Position numbers and translations under genes: made by a program. Positions 39,001-51,000 of a stretch of DNA of 64,000 nt are shown here, piece after piece. This DNA is from Gymnorhina tibicen (taxonomy: Eukaryota > Chordata > Aves > Passeriformes > Artamidae), in the NCBI GenBank assembly GCA_013399875.1, contig VXAZ01001116.1, forward strand, positions 2,130,546-2,194,545. The letters are read 5' to 3'. The notes under the pieces were generated by a model. It worked only from the letters and a program-made list of their open reading frames with translations, made no database searches and was not told the origin of the DNA. Position 1 is the first letter of the stretch. Each line of letters starts with the position of its first letter.

Positions 39001-42000
39001 GTTTGTACAAGACTGCATTTGGTACACATTTGAGTATCTTTAGGATCAGGAAAAAGGAGGAGGAGAAATGCATTGACGAAGGTGATACAAAAATTACCCA
39101 TGGATACTCAGTGTGTGCACGCACATACATGCACATGCATTTGTGAACAGATACAGCTACAATTCTTTATGCTCATAATCTGCTAATCAGCAGATCCTGA
39201 CTGAAGAATTTGGCTAAAACTTTTGCTGTCAAAAATATGATTTCACTGAAGTCGAAGTATGCCACAGAAGAATTGCTGATTGAGTTACACACTCAATTAA
39301 AGAAAACAATACGCCCAGTTCCAAAATGACATTTCAAAACAGAAACCTATTGTTTAATTTACTAAATGCTCCTTTGAAAACTTACATCTTGGGCCAACGA
39401 TTTCAAAAGACTTCTGTTCCTCCACTGTGTTTTCCATGGGAAGTACTGCAATGTCCTGCTCTTCTTACAGATTTGAAGCCTGTCTAACACTGAGCTTCAG
39501 TGCAAGCAGCCATGTCTGCATTAACTTGCAGCTCTTCACCTTGGCCTTGGGCCATCTGTCTGCATGAAGGGAGAGTGATCAACCACTTGTCTTGAAGGCA
39601 TTTCCAACTCAAAGTGGTCAAGGCATCCCAGTATCTTGAAGTAAACTCAACATCTGTATGATTTTGCAGTGCAAAATGAACTACTTTGCCAATTTCTTGT
39701 AATGTAAGCATAGAGAGGCCACATAAGAGGAGTTTACGGGACTTAGTCTTTCCCTATACCACATATACTATGATAAGTAGAGTATAAAGCTTTTGGTAGC
39801 TACTGAGCCACATCCGAAACACTTCTGCATCCCTAGCCATGCCTATATTTCTTGTTCTTGGAAAAGTTCAGATTAACCAGGCATAAGCTAACACTGGATG
39901 GGTTGTAGCTACTCAGGTTTTACATCAGACTTAGGAGTGTGCTGGTTGGGGCCAAAATCTCCTGAGTGAAGCAATACTTTGAAGATGGTGTCTGAGTTAG
40001 CTTGTTTGGATACACCAGAAGCAAAACTGCTGTAACAGCAGTCTTAGTATTGGACTGCATCTGAGTTACATGATGGCCACAGGAATAGTTGGACATAACA
40101 AAGGAGGTGTTGGAGGAACAAGAACTCTCCTCTGGCTAGAAGTGATGGTGGGGTACTTTGGTCAAACATGATACTGGGCATGATGTGCTGGATCATTCTG
40201 ACATGGTGTTTGCTCTGTTTCTAGCAGGTGATAGGAATCAAGGTATCTCTGGTATTCACATCCCAGTTCACTGGCAGTCATAATTTAATGTCACAGGAAT
40301 CCTTTTGGTGCATGTGCACCCACCATCATGAACGATGGATGCATAACTCAGGTGTTCTTCATGAGCTATTTGCCAGCTTGGAGGTCCTCCTTTCCTTTCA
40401 CATATATCCTGCTACTGTCGCTATGCTTTTGTCTCTTTAGGACAAAGTCGTGCCCTTCAGTCAAAGAGACTGAAGCCAGCAGGTGCTTGGCAGGCAGGCA
40501 CTGCCTGAGGCAGAGGTGAAAGCTGGCACTGAGCTATTTGCCTGGTGGCCTGCAGTGTTCAAGGTGCTCCTCACTGCCTAGAAGGCTTTATGTGATCTTG
40601 TCTTGGGCTTGCTTTCCTTCTCTTGAGAACTGGCCACAGTTGAAGTGAATGGAGGGTTTGATCCCCATCATGGCATAAAGGGAAGGTGCTGCCTTCAGTG
40701 GCCTTGGACATGCTCCTTGCTGGGATGTAAAATGCCTGGTGGTGGTGTCCAGGGCACAGGACTCATCCACTGCAGTGGATCAGTGTTAGAGATGGTTAGG
40801 GTTTGAAAGCTGATGTGGTTCTGTGTATGGTTAATGTCTTGGGAAGATCATGAAGAAAAGGAAGAGCAAGTATGAAACCAGCACTTTTGAAAGCCATTTT
40901 ATATAGGTTTCATTCAGGGGACTGAGGTAATTCAGAGCCAGGATTGCCTGCTTCTGGGCTTGATAGAAAATCCTGAAATGGAGAAATAACCCACAGTAAT
41001 GTTTCTAATTGCCTTGTACAATTTTCTCGTGGTCCTGCAAAGCTCAGTTTGGGAGTTTTGTAGGACTGGAAATGTAATGATTCTTCTAACTGTTGTGCTG
41101 CATTTAGAAAAAATTACTTCTTTGCTCTTATCATCCCCTAACAGGCAGCTGCGGAGTTTGGGTTTTCACTTAGCAAACAAGTTAGTACCTAAATTCTCTT
41201 CTCTTCTTCCCCACCATTTTCTGGTTCCAGAGATTTTGGAACATGGCAGAGACTTTGCCATGTAAATGCTACTAAAGCCATGTCATCTGCTTTTCCTGAA
41301 CATGCAGGCATTCAGGAGTAGAATTACCAACATGGGGTTAGGTTCTTTTTTTTTCACATTAAGCCTTTTAAATCCGCAAGTAAATATAGTGATCTGGTTT
41401 GCCGGCAGCAAGTATTCATGTAACTTGATCAGACCTCAGGATCTTTGAGAAAAACCACATGCCATTTAGCCTCTTTCTGTACAGAGGAATTTGGACAATT
41501 CATCATTATACCAAGGGCCTTATTAGTTGACAGAAGGGTTAACTGACCTTCAAACAGGAACTCAACGGTTTGCCTGCAGGGAACATATTCCATGGTGAGT
41601 TGACTACTTAAGCACTTTCGATATAAAGTAAAAACAATCTCTTGTGTCAGGGTATGATTCAAAGAACAAAGGACCGTTTTGCTCAATTGTGCAGGCAGCA
41701 GAAGTTATTTTTGTCTCTTGCCTATCATATTCACATTGCACAAGAAAGTTGTTCTGTTGAGGAGTGATTTGTTCTGATGAGGCTCTTTGTGTAATTTTTG
41801 AACTGAAGACCACCACTGTGTTCTGGCATTGAAGCAAACAATGTACAGTCTTGAAAACAGCTTTGTGTTTTGCCCTGTTTTCAAGGGGGCATTTGCTTTG
41901 GGTGTGTGAATTGATTTATGGGCCTTTTTGAGCCATTTAATCTCCTTTGAGAATGCCTGGTAAGTGGATGTGTAAGTGAGGGGTTTTATCAGGTGTGCCA

Positions 42001-45000
42001 GTCCTTTTCCTGTTTAAGGAACATGTGCTTGACCTGCTTTGTGTGCACTCTGCCATAATGGTAGGTAGATGATGTGCATATTTTCAAAGCCTCTCTTTTT
42101 GTTGTTTGCTGGTGTCTCTTTATGAAAAGCTTTGCGTGTTGGTGGTGTCCTCTGCTGCTGCCACCTCCTGTGTAATTAAGGAGGTCAAGTGGCAGCCTCG
42201 CTGCATGGAAACGCTTTTCCTGATAGCATTATTGTGTACAAAGCGTGTCTGTGCTTTCAGCAGTGATAGTGCATCACTAAGTTAATTGAGTAACTTCTCT
42301 CTGTGGTGGGTTAGTGCCAAAGAAGTGCATTTCAGGAAGGACTGAATACTAACTCCCAAGTTGGTGCTCAAAGTGTGAAATAATTTATATATATATATAA
42401 ATCTTTTAAATGTCCTCATTCCCACTTGAGGGTGACAAACAGCGTGTAGGCTCTTGGTCGTTAAGATCTCAGGCAGGGCTGCCCATGACCACATTCTTTG
42501 TTCTATTCTACTTTTCACTGCCAGGTTTTTTCTGATTTTCTGTATACCCAAAATGTCAGCCCAATACCAGGCTCCTCGATGTGTGTAGTGAATGTTTTCC
42601 CACTCTCCGTGGCAGGAGTATGTTCTGAGCCAGTCCCTGTACCTCTGCCTAGAACATCTCACAAGGGCTTTTGCTCCATAGATTTGTCCTGTTCCTGGAA
42701 GCCAGTTCAGCTTTTAGCACCCACAGCGCCTTATGGAAGGGAGCTCCTCCACTTAACTAAGTACTGTGTAATCAGTTATCTCCTTTTAGTCTGCTGTTTG
42801 TGGGAGGTGCAGGGGAAGGTGGTTGGGTTTTGATCTGCAGGATTCCTCAGCTGACTGTTACTCCTGTGCTGGAGGAGACGGTAAATGGTTGTTCCTAATT
42901 CAATTTTCCTTTTTCACTCATGGTTTGCTCTTAAACCCTCTGCTATGTGCCTGCCTGCCATTTCTTTTCCTGTCCTGGGAGCCTTGCTCTACTCGCTCCT
43001 CATTGCAGGAGTGAAACTGGGATCTTTGTTTTCAGTTGCTATCCAGTTGACATCTGAACATTGCAACAAGTGGTGTACATCTTTGCTCCATTATTGTTCC
43101 TATTTCCAAGATGTGCAAATCCTGGTCTTCCCTAGAGTTATTTCCCCATCTCTCTCCCCTTTCTCACTCACACTTGCTTCCCCCATACACAAGTGATACA
43201 TTCATAATTAGCTTTTTATAATTCAGACACTGACCACGTCTGTATTCATTTCACCACTTTATTATAACTGATTCTTTTTCCACCCTGCCAACATCACAGT
43301 CATCTCCCTCTCCACGGCCCTTACGTGTGCCTTCTTCTCCTCCCAGCGTGTGATTGCAACCCTCGTGGCATCCAGACCCCACAGTGCGACCGTGCCACTG
43401 GGCAGTGCATCTGCAATGAAGGGGTGGAAGGGCTGCGCTGTGACAAGTGCTCCCGGGGCTACTCGGGCTTCTTCCCCGACTGCGTGCCGTGCCACCAGTG
43501 CTTTGCCCTCTGGGACGTGATCATCAGCGAGCTGGCTAATAGGACCCAGCAGTTCTTGGACAGGGCTAATACCCTCAAAATCACTGGAGTCACTGGCCCA
43601 TACCAGCAGACGCTCAACACGCTGGAGGAGAAGCTGACTGAAATTAAAACCATCATCGCTCAAAATCCAGCAGCCGAGCCCCTGAAGAACATTGGGAATC
43701 TCTTCGAGGAAGCAGAGTGAGTACACTTGTAGTTACATGGATAAGTCTGTTGTGGGAAGGAGTGGGAGTTCAGTGAGCTGCGATTTACTTGAGTGACTGA
43801 TGTCCCCATGCTGGGCTGAGGGCGCTCTGGCTCCGCTCCTCTGGCTGGGCAAGGATGCTGTGGCTCCTGGGCTGCTGGGGCACCTTGCCATGCTCAGCAC
43901 TGGCAGTGAGCATCCATCCCGGGAGCAGAAACCTGGCTGGGCAGGCAGGAGCAGTGCAGCTGCCACGTGCTGGGCTGGGGTTGTCCTGCCCCCACTGCTC
44001 TCCAGGCAGCTAATTGCCACAGAGCCACTCATGCTTGCCTTGCGCTGCCCCGGGGCAAAGGACAAACACTGCTATTATGTGAGAGAATGAAGAGTGGGAG
44101 AGATTAAACTCCTGGATTTCCGCGTGTAGCTGATGAGTTGGAAACTTTGGCTCCTTTCCGCACTCTGAGCACGTGTAGGGGGAAGCACCAGATTTATAAC
44201 AAGGATTGTTTCCATTTTTCTCAGTGTGGAAGCCTTGTTTTTTTTTTTAGGGCTAAGCATACAAAAGATGGTAGTCTGGAGATGGGGCAGTCTAACATTA
44301 GGTAGGATTACAGAGGCTTTCTGGCCCTGTCTGCAACTGCTCCAGCTTGCTTGTGCATTGTAAAAGGAACTACACAAAGCAAAGGGGCGAGGATTAAACC
44401 ACGAATGTCTCAATTAGGAATAGCTTGTGTCCTACAGCTCCCCTCCCTCCTGCTGGAGAGCTGGGGGTTGCTGCTGCTTTTGGGCTCTGTATGTATTGAG
44501 GAAGGCCAGAGCAGCTGAGGAGCTGCTTTTCCCTTACATACCTTATGTGTATCTGTTCTTGCTCCTCTCTGGCTGTATAGAAAAGTACTGGGCTTTGGAG
44601 GAGTCCTGGCAAACAGCAGGCTGTTGGGCTATTGAGAGAGCTGTAAATTGGTCTTAGACCTTAAATACTGCCTTGATTCTTTCAGAATGAGGAAATGCTG
44701 GGCTCAATGGGATCACCATGGATGGAAATAGCTTCCTATGCCCACTCTGTTCCACAGCAGCCTTGACATGTGGTATTCACTTGCTTTTCCTTTTAGGGCT
44801 ATTCCACTAGCTAAAGCCTGCTCCATGGCTCACGGAGTGAATGCTTAGAGCAGGAGGTTTTCCTTCATAGCCCTGGTGAGGAGGGATCTTTATAGAGGGT
44901 TTAAAGAACCCATTGTGTTAAAACTAAGGCTCCCCCCTCCCTGCTTCCTGAAGTTCAAATCTATCTGATGAGCTCGTAGTAATCAAAACTACATTTGAGC

Positions 45001-48000
45001 TGTGTGGGATGGGAAGCAGATTATGTATGGATCATAGTAGTCAACTCTGACCTATGCAGTTGCCATGATACAAGAGCATTACACCAGTCCTCTGGAATCT
45101 GCCTCCAGTTAATCTTACACAAAGCAGCTGTTTTCTGAGCAATTTGGTGCTTTGGGTTTATAAATGTAGATTAAAAAGTAGTTTTGTGTAATAAAGGAAA
45201 CAAAACAGTCTTCTAGTTAGGCATGTTATTACAAATCACTTGGAGCTCCACTGAGGGAGGACAGGTCCTGCCATGGGAGAAGCTGGGTACATCTCTAGCC
45301 ACCACTCTTCAGTGAAGTATGAGGCGTATGACCCTTCCTCCTCCCCCTGTTGAGTCCTGTGCCTGTTTTACAGAAAGCTGACAGCAGATGTTACAGTTAA
45401 GATAGCTGACATAGAAGAAAACCTATCAGCTTTAGCAGCAAAGAGTAATAGCACAGACACTGACCTGAGTGCGCTGGAGACAGATGCCAAAAGTCTCGAC
45501 CATGTCGTGAAAGAGCTTGCAGAGCAGCTAGAGTTCATCAAGATCTCTGATGTTCGGGGTAAGTGTCACAGGGAGGGGGAGAAGGCAGCAGGGTGGCCAA
45601 AGATTTAATTAGTGCATGAGTTTAAGTACCAGATTAATCTTCTAACTTGTAAAACACAGTTCCTCAAGGACAGGTTCTTTCTGTGCATTAGCAGAGTTGC
45701 TGATGCAGTAGGAATTTTTGCCCCCTCACCCTGTCTCTCCCTCTGCACATTGCAAAGCTGGCTGAAATTCCTGGGGCACAGAATTGGCTTAAAGTGTTGT
45801 GCCAAACACACTGTAGGTAAGACACAACAGCAGAAAGTGCACCACAGATTTCAAAATACACTTGGACATCCCCCTTGCTCCCCCTAGTCTGTTAAAGTGC
45901 TGTTTCTGGTTGAAAAAAAAAAGCTCACGGTAAAGGGCCCAGTTCTGAGCCACCCAAGCCTTGCATATCCATTGGCACACTGAAATGGGCCAAGAATCAA
46001 AATTTGCTGGAGAAAGAGGAATGTCACCAAATTATTTGGAAAGCTGATTTCAAAGAAAGTATTTTTCTAATTTTTCTTATAAATTTCCTGGTTTGCAGGA
46101 AGTCTGAGATTTTGTTTCAGGTGAACATGGGATATTGCAGAGTGAGGCGAGTAGTATGTAGAACAGTGGAGTCCCTGACTTTTGGCATTCTGCAAAGGAA
46201 AGCTGCCCCAAGGTGCAGAGTATAGCCACCCCCATAGAGTCCCTCACACCCACACAAGTCCTCTCCAGGAGTTGTCCAAAATCAACAGTTCCATAAATCA
46301 GCATCTTTCATCATGCAGTTGTTTCTTAGGAAAGCTCTGACCAGTTTCCAAGCAGTGACTCCATAAGCCAGACATCCCAGGGCAAGTAATAAGAATTAAT
46401 GGGATGAGGGAATCCTTAGAGAACAGACTGTTCCCCTAAAAACCCTAAAAGGCCATATCTCCTTCTGCCCTTAGGGCAAGCAGAATTCAGTCACTAGGGT
46501 CAGAGAAAGGCTTAACTTCAAAGTCCAGCTCGACACACTATCTGCCAAGCAAAAAAGCAGTCTTTTTTTTCTACAACAGGCTGAATTCTGTCATCCTTGC
46601 AATGGCACTGAACACAGCTGCCAAGGCCAGCATTTCATTTAATGTGATGTGATGTATCACTAACCCTGATGTGTCATCTGCTAACATCCGTAATATACAT
46701 TACTTTGGGTTACTTAACAGAGTTCTCATCAGCTCCCTCTGATTTCTGCAGGAGCCTTGGATAGCATCACCAAGTATTTCCAGATGTCCCTGGAGGCAGA
46801 GGAGAGGGTCAATGCCTCCACTGTTGATCCTGATAGTGCCGTGGAGCTGTCAGCACAAACGCGGCAGGAAGTGGAAGACTTAATCAATGAGAAGGAGGCC
46901 CAGTTCAAGGCTAAACAAGAGGAGCAGTCGCGCCTTCTGGATGAACTCGCCGGCAAGCTGCAGAGCCTGGATCTCTCCGAGGTGGCTGAGAAGGTACACG
47001 GCTGAGAATCGCTGGGATAAAACCCGTAGCAAAAATAGAGTCGGGTTTGGGACGAAGGGACGGGCGGGGAGGAACCGTAGGGCGTGACAGCGTGAGATAC
47101 GCGGTTGGTTCATGAAAAATGCGCCTTGCTTGGGTGAGCAACCCCTCGGTTTTGTGGGCTAGACTTGGGCTGTTTAACTGGTGGGCTCTGACACTGTTGG
47201 CTTTCAAAGACCAGCCTTTCATGTTGGTCTTCCTGCTACTCTTCCCAGCCCCAACAGAGCACCTGTTTTTGCATCACCCCTGTCCTAACCCAATGTCCTT
47301 TGCTAGGGACGGAGTTCCCACGTGCAGAAAAGTGTGGTAAATCTGCTGGGCTGAGAGCCATCCTGTTAAACCTAGCCCGAGTTCAGTGATTACTTTACCT
47401 AGCTCCCCCCTTCCCTGCTGCAGCTCCATAGGGTACACTCTGTGCCTGTGCAGCGCCCAGCCAAGCAGCGCTTCTGCTCCTACCAACAGGTCTCAGCATC
47501 GCCCCAGGCTCATCCTCCTGCTCCAGACAAAGCAGAACTTACAGGGAGCTGGAGTCAAAAGGGCATTTTCTCTGTTGAAGGTGCCTGCTCATCTGTAAAT
47601 ATGATTAAGAGTGGCTTTTTCTTGGGAGAGGCTGGGTGTTCCCTCAGTTTCTCTTTGAAGTTGGCCAGCTGCATTCAGTGAACAATCCCTGAACAACCCC
47701 GTGTGAAGGCAGGCTGCAGGGCACTGCTCATTAACAACCCTGGGCAGGCTAGGCCTGTGGTAGAGAGTGAATTTTCACACACTGATTGTCCCTTGTCCTT
47801 TACAACTAGTCATCCCTCCCACTCCCTCAGCCCTCCTTTTTTCTCTGGAGGGAAGAAAGAGACATCTTTTTGTTTAGTTTCCCTTCCCCTACATTCCTGC
47901 CCTGACTGTTCTTGAGGACTGAAAATCTTGGGTAGATGCTTATCAAGGCAGTAAATACTGAGTTGCTTGGAGGCGTAATCATGAGACACACACACACATC

Positions 48001-51000
48001 TTTCTGCTTTCTAGCTACTGCTGGGTTACGTGCCAAACAGGTAAGAGGGACTCATTTACACTTCACAGGAGACAGCTGCAGCTAACTTTGCTCAGGCCCT
48101 AGCTTTTCCCAGGGAGGTTTTTTAGCTGCGAAACCTGAGTTGGTGACTATCATTTGGCAAAAAAAGGTGGGGGGGCATGAAAAGGTAAAAGAACCTCACA
48201 ATAATGAGGAAAATAATTTTCCCTCTGGTTAAGCCAAGTCCTGTGTTACTTTATTATCAAACAATTGACCAAGTCATGGATAATTTTCAGTGCAATGTTG
48301 CTGGAAATAGTTGTTGATGGAAATAGTTTTACTTCTCAAAAAAACAAAGTTTACTCTGAAATTCTGTGGTAGAATAGTGTCCTGCTCCAGCCCCCACACA
48401 GCCTAGCAATGGAAATCAGGCTGTGACTGCTTCCCTTGTCTCCTGTGTCCCTGCAGACGTGTGGCACTGCTCCGGGAGCTTCCTGCGCCGAGTCCGAGTG
48501 CGGGGGTTTGAACTGTCGAACGGATGAAGGAAAGAAGAAGTGTGGAGGCCCCGGCTGCGACGGGCTGGTGACTGTAGCTCACAATGCCTGGCAGAAGGCT
48601 ATGGATTTTGACAGAGACATCCTCAGTGCGTTAGCAGAAGTTGAGCAACTCTCCAGAATGGTAATATGCCAAATCAATTGTTAAGATAGTAAAAAAGAAA
48701 AAGAAAATCTTTCTGTTGTAACACAGACACTAACTGACAAAGTATGTGCTGGTTTGCTGCAGAAAATATCTCTTTTGAGTTGTGTAACTTCATCATGCTT
48801 GTAAATATCCTCAGAAAGGGAGCTTGCTAAAGTGAAGCTTCATGGATAACTAAACATCAGCCTGAGTTGTTTAAACTAGCACTGGTGGTGTGGATCAGGG
48901 CCAGCTTCCAAGTGTTGTGTGAGTTTTATGAGAAAAAGCATTCCACATTAGTATTACTTCTGACTCCAGATGAATTGTTTTAAAACAAGCCCTAAAGCAT
49001 AAGAAGATAAGCAAGCAAGCCTTCCATTTTCCTCTCTTTAGGTTTCTGAGGCAAAACAGAGAGCAGATGAAGCAAAACAAAATGCACAAGCAGTTTTGCT
49101 CAAAACCAATGCTACAAAAGAACAAGTGGACAGAAGCAATGAAGATCTGAGAAATCTTATTAAACAGATTAGAGACTTCCTAATGCGTAAGAACCTTACA
49201 TTTTAATTATATTTTAATTCTGAGTTTGTGAAAACTAGCTTTACATCTGCATTATCTTCCAAGGGTTAGTGCAATAGTTGTCAATGTTTCCCCCACCTCC
49301 CCCAGACAGACAGTGTGTATGATGAAATCTTGGAAACATGAGGAAAACTAAGAGAAAACCAAGATAATAAGAAAGTGAGAGCAAACTGTGACATGTTCTT
49401 GTGTGCGTTTCAGCTGAGGCTGTTGTACTGCTGTACTTGGCCAAGTATGTCTGTAAGTTCTGGCTAGAAAGACAAAGTAGTATTAAAGGGGAAGGAAGTC
49501 AGAAACCGTGAGTTTCTCTCTCTGTAAGAAAGCAGCTAAAGGTTAAATAAGAGTCTTGTTCACCAGCAGCCCGTTCTGTGCCTGTTTGCTTAGGGCTGAC
49601 TACTCTGGCTGGGAGCACAAATGACTCTACGTGCAGCTGTTGGTTTTGTTTCCTGTGGGCTCGGGTCTCCCCAAGCGTGGTGCAGCTGAGCACCATCATC
49701 TTCAAATGGCTTCCAAGAGAGCTATGCCAGCAGGGCCTATAGGCCTGCTGGGCCTCTCCTGAGAGGGAAGTTTCGCCTTGGGAAGTAATTTTAACACCTT
49801 GATTTTCCATAAATCTGGGGGAGGAAGTTTTCCCATTATTTTCCTTCTTAAGGAAGCAGCTGAAAAAGAATTTGAGGGCTGAGACGTGACAGAGGGAAGC
49901 TTTTACTCACATCTTTGTCATTTGTGTCCATCTGCTAGAAGACAGTGCTGACTTGAATAGCATCGAGGCAGTGGCTAATGAAGTGCTGAACATGGAGATG
50001 CCAAGCACTCCCCAGCAGCTGCAAGCCCTGACAGAAGATATTCGTGAGCGTGTAGAAAGCCTTTCTGATGTTGAGGTCATTCTGCAGCAGAGTGCTGGAG
50101 ACATTGCCAGAGCAGAAATGCTACTGGAGGAAGCTAAAAAAGCAAGGTATGCAGCCCTGTTTCATCTCATTGTATCAGAAAACACAGTTCAGCTTTCCCC
50201 AATGTAAATTCTCATTCCTTCAGTAAGGGGCAAAACCAGCCTGTTGCAGCATATGTTCTTTTTCCAGTTCCAAAGTAAGAGCATTTTTAGCATTAACAGA
50301 GTCTTGCTCCACAGCAAAGGTGCAACAGATGTTAAAGTCACCGCAGACATGGTGAAAGCAGCACTGGAAGAAGCTGAAAAAGCTCAAAATGCAGCTGAAA
50401 AAGCCATCAAACAAGCTGATGAAGATATTAAAGGAACTCAAAACCTGCTGACTTCAGTGAGTTCTTTATGAGTATCTCTTAAGATAATAGAAACAGCACC
50501 AAGTCTGATGCTTAGAAACAGATGTAAGCCTGTCTAGGGAAAGCTCTTGGGTACTGTAAAGCAAAGACTGCAGTTAAAATGCATCTAACCCATTCCTGCC
50601 TTCACATGAACTTTTGAGTGAGTGTGACAGATGCTAGGGACTTTTTGCTCATAAACAAACCCAACTAGACAACAACAACAAAAACAACCCCACCAAAAGA
50701 CTTTTCTCACCCCATATCCTGCACCAGCCAAGTTAAATGAGCAGGACTGTAGCCCTCTAACACAGCAGGTCTGACAAGACCCCTGGCAAGCCACACCTGT
50801 CAGCCACACAGGTTGTGTATTGGTATGCTCAGTGTCATCCACCACTGCAGCACCAGACTAAAATAAACAAATGCTGGATTGAAGTGCCAAGTGCTGCAAT
50901 CTTGTCAGATAAAGCCCTCATGAGCATGAGACTACAGGGCTATCTATACTTTTGAAACTTGGCCATACTTTTAGAAGCTTTACAAGTCCATTATCACATG

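Noticed and set aside
39440..40800. Possible processed pseudogene or retroelement in LAMB1 intron 23
   Set aside because: Some frames looked protein-like, but no recognisable family, poly-A tail or terminal repeats could be seen.
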